The notes: generated by a model from the letters alone, not told the origin. Positions 16,093-25,196 are shown, numbered from the stretch's first letter. The stretch is DNA of 64,000 nucleotides from Bacillus sp. OV166 (GCF_900177675.1 NZ_FXWM01000001.1:5527001-5591000); one strand, 5' to 3'. Numbers and translations are program-made.

Positions 16093-17601
16093 TTATTTTT
16101 CGATTGGTTCAAACCGTTCTACAAATAAGGCAAGTGTCCGGGTCATGACTCCTGTTGCCCCGGCTGGACCTAAATCATATGCCTTGGAAGAGGTTGCCGT
16201 CCCTGCGATATCTAAGTGTACCCACGGTGTTCCTTCGGCAAATTCACCGATAAACGCCCCAGCAACAAGCGCATGGCCTTCACTGCCTGGGGAATTATTT
16301 AAATCGGCGACTTTACTGTTTCTTACCCGCTCGATCTCCGTTTCAAATAATGGCAGCTGCCACATCTGCTCACCCGCTTCCACCGAAGCTTCTATTACCT
16401 GTTCTAATAATTGCTCATGGTTAGTCATTGCTCCAGTAGTATGGAGGCCAAGAGCTGTTATCACCCCACCGGTTAAAGTGGCCACATCTACCAGGTAATC
16501 TGCGCCATGTTGCTTGGCATAGGTAACCGCATCAGCTAACACAAGGCGTCCTTCTGCATCTGTATTTAAAACCTCAATGGTTTTACCGCTCATCGAGGTA
16601 ATGACGTCATCAGGTTTAAAGGCATGACCGTTAATCATATTATCTGTGGATGGAATGACCGCGACCACGTTTTGCTCTGGCTGGGTCTCACCGATGATTT
16701 CCATTGCCCCTAGCACTGCAGCTGCTCCGCCCATGTCCGTTTTCATCCCAACAATTCCAGCTTTTGTTTTAATAGAGTAACCGCCTGTATCAAAGGTAAT
16801 CCCTTTTCCGACGAGGCCGATGACATCTGTCCATTCGTCTTTTCCTTGATATTTCAGGACTATCATTTTTGGCGGCTCTGTGGACCCTTGGTTAACTGCA
16901 AGGAAGGCTCCCATACCGAGCTTTTCGATCTCTGCTTTATCTAAGATTTCCACTTCGAAATCATACCTTCCAGCAAGGTCTTTGGCATAATTAGCCATAT
17001 CTGTTGCTGTCAACATATTGCCAGGGAGGTTAACAAGTGTTCTCGCCGAATTCGTTGCTTCTCCAAACGCAAACCCTACAATTAGTGATGCTTCGACTTC
17101 ATCTTCCTCATAAGTATCACAATAAATCGTCACATGCTCGAGTTTTTTCTCAGGCATGTTCGATTTTTGTTTGTAGCCTTCAAATTGGTAAGTGGAAAGA
17201 GAAAGTGCTTCACTCAGCGCATGTGAGGCATCTAAACCATTTACTTCCACTGCTGTAAAGGAATCTAAATAAACAGCGGTTTCCTCAAGTTTACTCTTTT
17301 GGATTTCCTTAAAAAGCCTGCCAAACGCTTCTTTTAGTTTATCGAAGGTTAAATCCTTTTCTTTCCCTAGACCAACAAACCAAATTCGTTTTGCACCGAT
17401 TTTTCCAAAGCTATGTACTTTACTGATACTTTTTAACTTGGCCGATAAATCACCCGATTTTACTAGGTTTGTAAGCTGGCCTTCGAACCGCTGATCAAGA
17501 CTTGTCAATAATCCTGAAAATTTTTCTGGTTTATCAAAAAGACCAATGATTAAACCCTCGTGCTCAGTAGAGAGGTCTATTTCCTTTTTAACATCAAACA
17601 A
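16093..17601 (-). CDS. pepA: Leucyl (M17) aminopeptidase
   Basis: 502-residue cytosolic aminopeptidase (YuiE in B. subtilis). The N-terminal macro-like domain covers about residues 1-165. The catalytic domain has the two-metal ligands in VGKGITFDTGGYSIK and KTDMGGAAA (about 260-290), and the family signature NTDAEGRL (about 345-352). It removes N-terminal residues, leucine preferentially, and often forms hexamers. TTG start at 17601 with GGAGGTGAAG upstream. Upstream of yuiC in the same orientation, each with its own terminator. Confidence 0.95.
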   Translation of the reverse strand: MFDVKKEIDLSTEHEGLIIGLFDKPEKFSGLLTSLDQRFEGQLTNLVKSGDLSAKLKSISKVHSFGKIGAKRIWFVGLGKEKDLTFDKLKEAFGRLFKEIQKSKLEETAVYLDSFTAVEVNGLDASHALSEALSLSTYQFEGYKQKSNMPEKKLEHVTIYCDTYEEDEVEASLIVGFAFGEATNSARTLVNLPGNMLTATDMANYAKDLAGRYDFEVEILDKAEIEKLGMGAFLAVNQGSTEPPKMIVLKYQGKDEWTDVIGLVGKGITFDTGGYSIKTKAGIVGMKTDMGGAAAVLGAMEIIGETQPEQNVVAVIPSTDNMINGHAFKPDDVITSMSGKTIEVLNTDAEGRLVLADAVTYAKQHGADYLVDVATLTGGVITALGLHTTGAMTNHEQLLEQVIEASVEAGEQMWQLPLFETEIERVRNSKVADLNNSPGSEGHALVAGAFIGEFAEGTPWVHLDIAGTATSSKAYDLGPAGATGVMTRTLALFVERFEPIEK

Positions 17602-17689
17602 ACTACTTCACCTCCATAATATTGTATTTTTATTATAACGAATAAACGTTTATTTCGACTAACTAATTATCTTGAAATTATATTAAAAT

Positions 17690-17711
17690 AAAAAACAGGC
17701 CAGCAGCCTGC
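17690..17711 (-). terminator. Terminator of yuiC
   Basis: Short stem CAGGC/GCCTG (17696-17700 with 17706-17710) ending in a six-T run on the minus strand. Confidence 0.65.
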
Positions 17712-17713
17712 TT

Positions 17714-18322
17714 CTATCGTTTCTCTGAGCTAATGTACTGCCCGCGAAAAACTTGCATCGATTTATCTTCATTTAATGATTTAAGTGTTTGCTCTGTCAG
17801 TTTCCCATTACCTTTTTCGACGACATAAATATCTAACTTCTTTTTCCCCCATTTATTATAAACATCCTCTACCGTTTCATAATAAAGGTCTAGTTCATTC
17901 CCTTTAATAGCCCCGCCTTTATCAGCTACAACTCCATACCCGTATCCAGGGATAAAGAGAATCGTTCCAATCGGAAAAACAGATAAATCTGCTGCGATCG
18001 TTGAAAATAAATCACGTTTAACTTTTACTCCTGAGTAGGTAATCCCGTATTCAGGATGACCTTTACTCTTTCCTGTTGATTCTACTCCCGCAGTATAACC
18101 AGTGGCTGTAACAGTTAGCTTAGGATATTTTGACCAATCAATTTCGTCTTCTAAGGAACGTGAGGTTCCAGCAACGGTTTCAGTGGTTGAGATAACCGAT
18201 GCAAATTGCTTAATGAGAAACTCGGCATTTACTCCGGAAATAGATTGGAAGGTCGCTAATATTGCCATCAAGAAAAGACAAACCATCGCAAAACGCCTAG
18301 TCCAATTTTTCATTTTATTCAT
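17714..18322 (-). CDS. yuiC: 3D-domain cell wall protein YuiC
   Basis: About 202 residues. N-terminal membrane anchor or signal segment (about residues 7-30), a linker, then a 3D (Asp-Asp-Asp) double-psi beta-barrel domain from about residue 75. The domain contains VTATGYTAG, the conserved Asp of VVADKGGAIKGNELDLYY and the final Asp of KKLDIYVVEKG. The domain is shared with Rpf/Sps-type murein lytic transglycosylases of stationary-phase survival. The ATG at 18322 is chosen; spacing from GGGAGGAG is rather long, so a start a few codons away is possible. Confidence 0.87.
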   Translation of the reverse strand: MNKMKNWTRRFAMVCLFLMAILATFQSISGVNAEFLIKQFASVISTTETVAGTSRSLEDEIDWSKYPKLTVTATGYTAGVESTGKSKGHPEYGITYSGVKVKRDLFSTIAADLSVFPIGTILFIPGYGYGVVADKGGAIKGNELDLYYETVEDVYNKWGKKKLDIYVVEKGNGKLTEQTLKSLNEDKSMQVFRGQYISSEKR

Positions 18323-18435
18323 AAAAATTTTCACTCCTCCCAAAATATTCATTCCCAAGCTAGAGGAAATTATTCAAAAAAGGCGGAGGAAAATTTTTAG
18401 AACTGATTTTTCTATTCCTTAAATCCTTGTTCCCC

Positions 18436-18464
18436 AAAAAGACCCTTACCTAGAGGTAAAAGTC
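18436..18464 (-). terminator. Probable terminator of yuiB
   Basis: Imperfect hairpin (18441-18450 with 18455-18464) followed by five T residues on the minus strand. Confidence 0.55.
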
Positions 18465-18516
18465 TTAAATCATCTGGTATTCATTTATTAAAAGTCTTAA
18501 AACATTTGGTATCCAT
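18459..18516. repeat. Imperfect duplication of the yuiB 3' end
   Basis: About 28 bases covering the last codons and stop of yuiB (near 18489-18516) recur downstream (near 18459-18486) with a few substitutions (AAAAGTCTTAAA, then ATYTGGTAT). This appears to be a local tandem duplication. Confidence 0.6.
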
Positions 18517-18820
18517 TTTTTCGTAAAAGCTTGATTGTAAAACCAGCTGCGACTGCACCAGCAAGTCCACTTATTAAGATAAGAATATCTGCAGTTGCTA
18601 GCGAAGTAAACCTTTGGCCCAAATCGTTAAAGGCCATTTTACTATTTGTAAAATATTCACTAAATCTTACTTTATCTACAATAAAAATTGCCACAATCGG
18701 ATAAACTACTGCCATAACCCATGACATTCTTAGAAGCATATTTAAGATAAATCCAATTCCAAAAAATAAAACAAAGAATAATAAAATCGAAATGATTAAG
18801 ACCACAATGCTCATTTGCAT
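18497..18820 (-). CDS. yuiB: Membrane protein YuiB
   Basis: 107 residues with three predicted membrane helices (about 3-25, 30-50 and 82-100). Sequence such as FFGIGFILNMLLRMSW and SGLAGAVAAGFTIKLLRKNGY matches YuiB as I recall it. Function is unknown. ATG at 18820 follows GGGGGAATCTC; upstream in-frame ATGs lack a site. Gene order yuiC-yuiB-yuiA as in B. subtilis. Confidence 0.88.
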   Translation of the reverse strand: MQMSIVVLIISILLFFVLFFGIGFILNMLLRMSWVMAVVYPIVAIFIVDKVRFSEYFTNSKMAFNDLGQRFTSLATADILILISGLAGAVAAGFTIKLLRKNGYQMF

Positions 18821-18918
18821 CCGAGATTCCCCCTTATACATCAACATTTAGTGTACTTAATGTCGAAAAGGGAGTCAATATAAACGAATTATTTTTGTAA
18901 GGCAATACTTTCCTTACG

Positions 18919-18950
18919 AAAAAAAAGCCCCTCGAAAGTTTCGAAGAAGC
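18919..18950 (-). terminator. Terminator of yuiA
   Basis: TCGAAA/TTTCGA hairpin with flanking pairs, then a run of eight T residues on the minus strand. Confidence 0.6.
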
Positions 18951-18994
18951 GGTTATGGCTCGTTTTCCAACCGGTACAGAAAAGGTAAAAAGCC

Positions 18995-19120
18995 TTATTC
19001 TTTTTTCTTGCCTGTTCCATTGCAGCACGTACAGGTTTCTGATCCGCCTAGTACTAGTTGAAAATAGCCTTTTCCAGAGCAATAATCACAGGTTTTTGAA
19101 TCCAAACTCTTAACTGTCAT
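18995..19120 (-). CDS. yuiA: YuiA, small DnaJ-type zinc-finger protein (41 aa)
   Basis: Translated from ATG at 19120 with AAGGAG upstream. The 41-residue product carries two CxxCxGxG-like knuckles: CDYCSGKG (residues 11-18) and CTCCNGTG (30-37), the zinc-binding pattern of the DnaJ central domain. It matches YuiA by sequence and by position upstream of yuiB. Likely a small zinc protein; partner and role are unknown. Confidence 0.85.
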   Translation of the reverse strand: MTVKSLDSKTCDYCSGKGYFQLVLGGSETCTCCNGTGKKKE

Positions 19121-19277
19121 TGTCCATCATCTCCTTAAAAAATTAACTTAATTTTCTGATAATATATCAAGGATTAGCTAAAATGGAAAGGTCAGAATTT
19201 GAGCGAATTACCCCAAGAAAACGGATACACATTAAGTATTCTTTCATTTACTAAGTGTTCCTTAAATTTTCTAAAAA

Positions 19278-19769
19278 TTATAAAAATAATTTATAGGCTG
19301 TATACCCGAATTGATCCCCAGGATTCAGGTCACTAATACTTGGTTTCAAAAAGGAAACATCATTTTTTATCAGGTATTGGAGAATAATCGATGCGTCTTT
19401 CTCGAGCAGCAGTTCTTCTGGAGACATAAATCTCGCTTCAAAGAGTTCGTTTTCCTGGTGGATCACCTCACCCTCTTCTAGCGGTTCAAGCAGGAAATGG
19501 AGTAAATTATCACTGATTTCACCTTTAATAACACCGGTTCTCAATCCCATGAACCCCTTGACCTGACAGTGAATACCGGTTTCTTCCTTGACTTCCCGAA
19601 TGACTGCTTCATCCGCAGTTTCCCCCATCTCAACAAAGCCTGCTGGCAATGACCATTGTCCTTTTAAACCGCCATATCTTTTCTTCACGACAAGCCATTG
19701 TCCATCTTTAGACTTTACCACCCCAGCAACAGCCAACCAAACCTTCCCGCGTTTTTCACGATTGCTCAC
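19278..19769 (-). CDS. Nudix hydrolase
   Basis: About 163 residues. The Nudix box GX5EX7REUXEEXGU is complete as GFVEMGETADEAVIREVKEE, continuing TGI (about residues 44-66), so the Mg2+ ligands are kept. It should hydrolyse a nucleoside diphosphate linked to another group; the substrate cannot be read from the sequence. GTG at 19769 with GGGGGAG six bases upstream is preferred over the in-frame ATG at 19808. It is downstream of yumB but behind a strong terminator. Confidence 0.88.
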   Translation of the reverse strand: MSNREKRGKVWLAVAGVVKSKDGQWLVVKKRYGGLKGQWSLPAGFVEMGETADEAVIREVKEETGIHCQVKGFMGLRTGVIKGEISDNLLHFLLEPLEEGEVIHQENELFEARFMSPEELLLEKDASIILQYLIKNDVSFLKPSISDLNPGDQFGYTAYKLFL

Positions 19770-19811
19770 CCAAACTCCCCCTAACAAAGAATTCATTTGT
19801 TCAATCATATC

Positions 19812-19839
19812 AAAAAGGGACAGATTTCTCTGTCCCTTT
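19812..19839 (-). terminator. Intrinsic terminator of yumB
   Basis: 11-bp stem (19814-19824 with 19829-19839) with a 4-base loop, A-run left and T-run right; works for minus-strand yumB. Confidence 0.85.
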
Positions 19840-19853
19840 CGAACTAAATTTTT

Positions 19854-21071
19854 TTAAAATACATTAAACTTCCCTTTTTTCAATACAAGACCTGCGCCGC
19901 CAATCATGTATAAAGAGCGATTATCGACTACTTTTTTCATGAAGGATGCCTTGGCACCAGTTATTTTTTTGCCAAAAACAACACCGATCGCATCATCTTC
20001 ACCAAGGGAGCAAACAGTCCCTTTATTGTCAAACGTAAAAGTTTCTAACTCAGCTTTATTGCGAACTAGGGCCGCTATATTACGGGCACAAACTTCGCCT
20101 TGCTGCATAGCAATTTGAGCGGTCGGAGGATAAGGACGATTAATCTCCTCATTAATCATGAGGGAGCTGTCACCAATCATGAAGACATCCTCAAAGCCAG
20201 GAACACGAAGGTCCGGCTGAACTTTTACCCTGCCTCGCATGGCTTCGAAACCTGATTTTTCAACAATCGAGTTCCCACGAATTCCAGCAGCCCAAACGAC
20301 GGTACCAGCCTTAATCTCACGCGGTTCCTCATCACCTTTTGCTACAAAAATTCCTTCTTCCGTGCATTCCTTAATCGCAGTTCCAATTAAGAATTCGACA
20401 CCTTTTCGTTCCAATTGTGAAACGGCGTAATTCACTAATTCTGGGTCAAAACCAGGGAGTACGGTTGGTGCAGCTTCAACACAAATAATTTTTACCTTAT
20501 GGAAATCCACATCATATTCATGGCACAATTCCGGTATTCTGTTTGTTAATTCACCTAAAAACTCAATTCCTGTAAATCCAGCACCACCAACAACAATAGA
20601 CAAACGATTGTCGTTCTTCACTTCTTCCATATTGTAGGTGGCAAATTGGTATTCAATATGTTCGCGCAATTGACGTGAAGAATTTACATTAGAGATTCCA
20701 AATGCAAATTCTTTTAATCCTTTAATACCAAACGTTTCTGGCTCACCGCCAAGGGCAATAACAAGGTAGTCATAGTTGACTTCACCTTTTTCTAAAATAA
20801 CCTTTTTTTCTTCTTTGTTTATTTCTACTACTGTATCTTGAACAAAATCCACTTTACTGCGATCAATCACATCACGGATATCATAACGTACACGATCATG
20901 ATGTAACGTACCTGCAGAAGCTTCATGGAGCCATGTGGTTTCATAATGGTAGTCATTTTTATTCACTAATACAATATCCGCTTCATTAACGCCGATTAAT
21001 TTTTGTAAGCGAACTGTTGTCATTAGTCCACCATAACCAGCACCGAGAATAACAATTTTAGGCTTTCTCAA
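19854..21071 (-). CDS. yumB: Type II NADH dehydrogenase-like flavoprotein YumB
   Basis: About 405 residues of the pyridine nucleotide-disulfide oxidoreductase family. FAD-binding GAGYGG lies near residue 9, the second dinucleotide site VVGGAGFTGIEFLGEL near 164-179, and the FAD-proximal FMIGDSS near 300. PYPPTAQIAMQQG, typical of Ndh-II enzymes, follows. Predicted membrane-peripheral NADH:menaquinone oxidoreductase. The TTG at 21071 (MRKPKI...) is preferred after AAAGGTGG; in-frame GTGs at 21086 and 21080 sit too near that site. Confidence 0.9.
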   Translation of the reverse strand: MRKPKIVILGAGYGGLMTTVRLQKLIGVNEADIVLVNKNDYHYETTWLHEASAGTLHHDRVRYDIRDVIDRSKVDFVQDTVVEINKEEKKVILEKGEVNYDYLVIALGGEPETFGIKGLKEFAFGISNVNSSRQLREHIEYQFATYNMEEVKNDNRLSIVVGGAGFTGIEFLGELTNRIPELCHEYDVDFHKVKIICVEAAPTVLPGFDPELVNYAVSQLERKGVEFLIGTAIKECTEEGIFVAKGDEEPREIKAGTVVWAAGIRGNSIVEKSGFEAMRGRVKVQPDLRVPGFEDVFMIGDSSLMINEEINRPYPPTAQIAMQQGEVCARNIAALVRNKAELETFTFDNKGTVCSLGEDDAIGVVFGKKITGAKASFMKKVVDNRSLYMIGGAGLVLKKGKFNVF

Positions 21072-21538
21072 AGTGATCACTTCCACCTTTTATTTTTTTT
21101 GAATAAACTCTCTTTTTCTTAGCTTCCACTGCTTTAACCATTTTTATTTTGAATAATAGCAAAATGTATGTGATATAATTCACGTATGAGTCTAAAAAAA
21201 ACGAACTGCTTGGTCTGGATATCGATTTTCGCAGAGATTTATTACGCTAAGAAAGTAAATATTTTTTTCCATGATTGTCATAAAAATGTGCTTTTTGTGT
21301 CACAAAAATTTAACAATCTATCCTCAATACATCTTATGCTACTTTCACAGGATTATCAAGCAATTTTTATAAATTAATTAATTTTAAAAGATAAGGAATT
21401 GCATCTCCTCTTATCTTTTAGTCCTTTTTTTAACTATTGTTTCTGTTGCGAATATTACCTCTATAATAATGTGAGAATTTTTTATTTTATGATATTATAG
21501 TGAGTGGAGTTTCTAACTACAAGTTGGGGGGATACGGA
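21072..21538. other. 467-base AT-rich intergenic region between yumB and yumC
   Basis: Divergent promoter region. It holds a 10-bp perfect inverted repeat (21386-21395 with 21410-21419), followed by AGTCCTTTTTTT, which may be a leader hairpin of yumC or a weak terminator, and AT-rich sequence resembling -10 boxes near 21465 and 21490. A 63-codon open frame (21186-21377) has no ribosome site and no family resemblance. No riboswitch was recognised. Confidence 0.4.
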
Positions 21539-22537
21539 GTGCAAGAGAATCAAAAAGTTTATGATATTACAATCATCGGTGGCGGCCCTACCGGTTTATT
21601 TACCGCCTTTTACGGAGGAATGAGACAAGCATCCGTGAAAATAATTGAGAGCTTACCACAGCTAGGCGGTCAATTATCAGCGCTTTACCCGGAAAAATAT
21701 ATATATGATGTGGCAGGTTTTCCAAAAATCCGTGCACAAGAATTGATAAATAACTTAAAAGAACAGATGCGCAAATTCGAACCTACCGTTGCACTTGAGC
21801 AATCTGTTGAAAAGTTAGAAAAACAAGAAGATGGTACGTTCAAATTAACAACAAATAAGGAAGTCCATTATTCAAAAACGATTATTATTACCGCTGGAAA
21901 TGGTGCTTTCCAACCGCGTCGTTTAGAGCTAGAAAGTGCTGCCCAGTATGAACGGAAAAATCTCTACTACTTTATTGAGGATCTAAATCAGTTTGCAGGC
22001 CAAAAAGTTGTTGTTTTTGGTGGCGGAGATTCTGCCGTTGACTGGGCACTAATGCTTGAGCCTATTGCTAAGAAAGTATCTATTGTTCACCGCAGGGATA
22101 AATTCCGTGCTCATGAACATAGTGTCGAAAACTTGTATAACTCAAAAGTAGATGTGAAGACACCTTATGTTCCTGCCGAACTTATTGGCGATGAAAGTGG
22201 AATTAAGCAGGTAGTTCTTGAAACGGTTAATGGTGAAGAGAAAGTAACACTCGATGTGGATGCTGTTATTTGTAACTATGGTTTTGTCTCATCCCTTGGA
22301 CCAATTAAGGAATGGGGTCTAGAAATCGAAAAGAATTCCATTGTCGTAAATTCGAAAATGGAAACCAACATACCTGGCATTTATGCTGCGGGCGATATTT
22401 GCACCTATGACGGAAAAGTGAAATTAATTGCTTGTGGCTTTGGTGAAGCACCAACTGCCGTAAATAATGCAAAAGCCTTCATTGACCCAAAAGCAAAAAT
22501 CCAGCCTTTACACAGTTCATCAATGTTCAATAAATAG
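21539..22537 (+). CDS. yumC: Ferredoxin/flavodoxin--NADP+ reductase YumC
   Basis: 332-residue thioredoxin reductase-like FNR lacking the redox CxxC. FAD motif GGGPTGLFTAFYGG is near residue 14, the NADPH motif VVFGGGDSAVDWAL near 160, HRRDKFRAHE near 187, and the C-terminal AAGDICTYDGKVKLIACGFGEAPTA region near 285. Passes electrons from NADPH to ferredoxin or flavodoxin and can reduce Fe(III). GTG at 21539 follows GGGGGGATACGGA and gives the same length as B. subtilis YumC; an upstream GTG at 21500 is rejected. Confidence 0.95.
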   Translation: MQENQKVYDITIIGGGPTGLFTAFYGGMRQASVKIIESLPQLGGQLSALYPEKYIYDVAGFPKIRAQELINNLKEQMRKFEPTVALEQSVEKLEKQEDGTFKLTTNKEVHYSKTIIITAGNGAFQPRRLELESAAQYERKNLYYFIEDLNQFAGQKVVVFGGGDSAVDWALMLEPIAKKVSIVHRRDKFRAHEHSVENLYNSKVDVKTPYVPAELIGDESGIKQVVLETVNGEEKVTLDVDAVICNYGFVSSLGPIKEWGLEIEKNSIVVNSKMETNIPGIYAAGDICTYDGKVKLIACGFGEAPTAVNNAKAFIDPKAKIQPLHSSSMFNK

Positions 22538-22539
22538 AA

Positions 22540-22565
22540 AAAAGCGTCCCTTTGCGGACGCTTTT
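22540..22565. terminator. Shared terminator of yumC and yutM
   Basis: 10-bp stem (22540-22549 with 22556-22565) with A and T runs, between convergent genes. Confidence 0.85.
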
Positions 22566-22577
22566 CTTATATATATA

Positions 22578-22943
22578 TTAGCATTCTTCTGGTGTACCTG
22601 TTGCCGTAGCCGTTCTAAACGAAGAACCACAGCCGCATGATGCAATGGCATTCGGATTGTCAATCGTAAAGCCGCCGCCCATCATGGATTCTTTAAAATC
22701 AATCTTCGTTCCTTGTAAAATAGCAGCACTCTCTTTATCGACCAGCACTTGAATCCCGAATTGTTCAAAGGTGAGATCCTCTTCGTTTACCGTATGCTCA
22801 AAGCCCATACCATAAGATAAACCGCTGCAGCCACCGCCTTTTACGCTGACTCGTAACAGTGCACCTTCTTCTTCGTTATGCTTCATCATTTCTTTAATAT
22901 GGAGTGACGCTGCTTCCGTTAAAATAACCACTTCATTACTCAT
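22578..22943 (-). CDS. erpA: A-type Fe-S cluster assembly protein (YutM/ErpA)
   Basis: 121-residue HesB/IscA-family carrier. The three cluster-binding cysteines are in GGGCSGLSYG (Cys near 38) and ASCGCGSSF (Cys pair near 103/105). It hands assembled [Fe-S] clusters to target enzymes. The name yutM is used in B. subtilis. ATG at 22943 follows AGGGAGGGAT. Neighbouring yuzB, yuzD and yutI are also cysteine-containing small proteins linked to Fe-S work. Confidence 0.92.
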   Translation of the reverse strand: MSNEVVILTEAASLHIKEMMKHNEEEGALLRVSVKGGGCSGLSYGMGFEHTVNEEDLTFEQFGIQVLVDKESAAILQGTKIDFKESMMGGGFTIDNPNAIASCGCGSSFRTATATGTPEEC

Positions 22944-23040
22944 TGTATATCCCTCCCTAAATGAGGCTTTTATTAAATTATATACACAGATTGTTAACTA
23001 CTCAACTAATTGAATCCTATTAACTAATATATGGAATAAT

Positions 23041-23074
23041 AAAAAATAAGGGAGCGGCATTGCTCCCTTATTTT
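23041..23074 (-). terminator. Intrinsic terminator of yuzB
   Basis: Stem of 11-13 bp (23043-23055 with 23062-23074), A-rich and T-rich on the two sides. Confidence 0.85.
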
Positions 23075-23108
23075 ATTCATAATGTAGAGCTTAGCGCTTC
23101 CGCTTTTC

Positions 23109-23348
23109 TTAAAACATTGGATTTTCTTCTAGATATTGATAAATGTTATCTACCAACTCATCGGCTGTTTTTCCCGTTACCACTTCGCCATTTACAAGAG
23201 CATATAATGTAGTTGCACATTTTCCACAATATCCAAGACATCCATATTCAATAATATCCAAGTTAGGATCTTTTTCTAATTTTTCAAGTGCTTTTTGTGC
23301 ACCATTAGCAAGATTGCTAATACAAAATTCAATGATGGGTTGAATCAT
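23109..23348 (-). CDS. yuzB: YuzB family protein (DUF1450, thioredoxin-like)
   Basis: 79 residues. Cysteines at about 9 (EFCISN), and in YGCLGYCGKC (about 36-45), form a pattern like thioredoxin-fold [2Fe-2S] ferredoxins; cluster binding is a guess. The C-terminus (LVDNIYQYLEENPMF) is typical of the family. ATG at 23348 after GAGAGGTGAAGG; a GTG three codons earlier overlaps that site. Divergent from yutJ. Confidence 0.87.
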   Translation of the reverse strand: MIQPIIEFCISNLANGAQKALEKLEKDPNLDIIEYGCLGYCGKCATTLYALVNGEVVTGKTADELVDNIYQYLEENPMF

Positions 23349-23573
23349 TGCCTTCACCTCTCCACAACTACTTATCCTACTCTATTTCATTTACTTCGTC
23401 AATTACCATGTTTACCCTGCTGATGTCAAGAAAATCATGAATAATGTTGTTATTTCGACACATTTTAGATATACTCGTATTTGGTAAAGAAACGAAAGAA
23501 TTATACTACTTTTTTATATTGCACTCAGCCAATTTATTAATATAAAAACCGGATAATCAAAGGGGAAATAATA

Positions 23574-24641
23574 ATGAAAAACCTTGTAATTTTAGGTGGT
23601 GGATACGGTGGGATGAAAGTTTTAAACGAACTTCTTCCCAACCATTTACCAGAGGACGTAACGATTACTCTTGTGGACCGTGTACCCTACCATTGCTTAA
23701 AAACGGAGTACTACGCATTAGCCGCAGGAACGATTTCAGACAAAGAAGTCCGTGTTGCTTTTCCGGAACACCCTCGATTAGAAGTTAAATATGGTGAAGT
23801 AATCGCCGTTGATACAATGAGCAGAAGAATCGTAATGAAAGATGCAGAACCCGTCGCCTACGATGATTTAATTATCGGTCTTGGCTGTGAGGACAAGTAC
23901 CATGATGTTCCCGGCGCAGATCAGTACACTTACAGTATACAGAGTATCGAAAAGTCCCGCCTTACTTACTCCGTCTTAAACAATTTGGGACCTGGCTCGG
24001 TTGTGGGTATTGTGGGAGCCGGTCTTAGCGGTGTTGAGTTAGCAAGTGAATTAAGTGAAAGCCGTGAAGATCTAAACATCAAATTATTTGATCGGGGAAA
24101 ACATATTCTTTCCTCTTTCCCAGAACGTTTAAGCAAATATGTTGAAAATTGGTTTGTGAAAAACAATGTTGAAATTATCAACGGTTCCAATATTACCAAG
24201 GTAGAAGAAAATGTATTATACAATCACGATCAGCCTATTCATTGCGATGTGATTGTCTGGACGGCAGGGATTCAAGCCAATAAAATCGTCCGCGATATGG
24301 ACGGGGAAAAAGACGGAATGGGCAGACTAGTCCTTACCCCAATTCATCATTTACCCAATGATGAACATGTTTTTATACTCGGGGATTGTGCAAGTCTCCC
24401 CCATGCACCAAGTGCTCAATTAGCAGAGGGACAGGCTGAACAAATTGTTGAAGTCTTAAAGAGACGTTGGAAAGGTGAAGAACCTCCTGCTTCCTTCCCA
24501 CAAATTAAATTAAAGGGTATCCTTGGCTCCTTGGGTAAAAAGCATGGTTTTGGAATGATGGCAGATCGCGCCATTACAGGACGCGTCGCCCGTATTCTAA
24601 AAACCGGTATACTCTGGATGTACAAATATCATAATGGCTAA
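23574..24641 (+). CDS. yutJ: NADH dehydrogenase-like flavoprotein YutJ
   Basis: 355-residue member of the type II NADH dehydrogenase family. Start LVILGGGYGGMKVL (FAD site, about 4-17), second dinucleotide motif GIVGAGLSGVELASEL near 144-159, and FILGDCASLPHAPSAQ near 266-281. It differs from yumB in being shorter and lacking the PYPPTAQ form. Predicted to oxidise NADH at the membrane; its own role is not established. ATG at 23574 after AAAGGGGAAATA. A dispersed repeat starts directly after the stop. Confidence 0.9.
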   Translation: MKNLVILGGGYGGMKVLNELLPNHLPEDVTITLVDRVPYHCLKTEYYALAAGTISDKEVRVAFPEHPRLEVKYGEVIAVDTMSRRIVMKDAEPVAYDDLIIGLGCEDKYHDVPGADQYTYSIQSIEKSRLTYSVLNNLGPGSVVGIVGAGLSGVELASELSESREDLNIKLFDRGKHILSSFPERLSKYVENWFVKNNVEIINGSNITKVEENVLYNHDQPIHCDVIVWTAGIQANKIVRDMDGEKDGMGRLVLTPIHHLPNDEHVFILGDCASLPHAPSAQLAEGQAEQIVEVLKRRWKGEEPPASFPQIKLKGILGSLGKKHGFGMMADRAITGRVARILKTGILWMYKYHNG

Positions 24642-24789
24642 GAAAAGCGGACGCGTCCGTTTTGCGGTGTATGGACTGGAGCGCTTCGACTGAGATAAAG
24701 GAAACACGGTGAGCGTAAGCGAACCGATGTTGACTTATCGTAGGGAGGAGCGCGAAGTACACTAACCGCTGGGCGCTGGAGCTAGACAG
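24642..24789 (+). repeat. Dispersed repeat family A, full-length copy 1
   Basis: About 148 bp, from GAAAAGCGGACGCG to GCGCTGGAGCTAGACAG. Closely similar over its length to copy 60353-60499, including GTATGGACTGGAGCGCT and GATGTTGACTTATCGTAGGG. Intergenic, non-coding, directly after yutJ. Confidence 0.9.
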
Positions 24790-24829
24790 TAATACAGGTT
24801 CAAAGAAATAAATTATGATCCTATAACAA

Positions 24830-24863
24830 GAAGAAGCATTCCAATGTTATGGAATGCTTCTTC
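24830..24863 (-). terminator. Terminator of yuzD
   Basis: Perfect 14-bp stem (24830-24843 with 24850-24863), 6-base loop; the minus-strand tail TTCTTGTT is only partly T-rich. Confidence 0.7.
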
Positions 24864-24866
24864 TCA

Positions 24867-25196
24867 TTAAATTGCTTTATACCCATATTTCTCTAGTTCT
24901 GAAAAAATAGTTTTTAGGCGCGGGTTCCCTTCGCCAACGACTTTTTCTTTAATGACAACTACCGGGTAAAACATATCCTCTTCGACCACTTTTTTGGCAA
25001 AATCGAGTTGTTCAATCTCCCCAGTGGGCTGGTAAATATCAACGTAGGTCATTTTAAAAGGTTGATCCGGAAATTTCCTAGCAATAGCTGCCTCCAGCCA
25101 TTCAAACGTTTCTTTGGAAGAAGGTAAATTTACACAACTTGGGCATAATTGTTCCGCACCATAAACAACAATTTCTACTTCGTTACTATTCATCAT
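24867..25196 (-). CDS. yuzD: YuzD family thioredoxin-like protein (DUF1462)
   Basis: 109 residues with a CxxC near the N-terminus (GAEQLCPSCVNLPSSKETF, cysteines about 17 and 20) and a thioredoxin-like pattern YPVVVIKEKVVGEGNPRL. Likely a thiol-disulfide protein; partner unknown. ATG at 25196 after AAAGGCAGG. Divergent from yutI. Confidence 0.85.
   Translation of the reverse strand: MMNSNEVEIVVYGAEQLCPSCVNLPSSKETFEWLEAAIARKFPDQPFKMTYVDIYQPTGEIEQLDFAKKVVEEDMFYPVVVIKEKVVGEGNPRLKTIFSELEKYGYKAI

Noticed and set aside
21186..21377. 63-codon frame upstream of yumC
   Set aside because: No ribosome site, AT-driven composition (many Ile, Phe, Asn) and no family resemblance.
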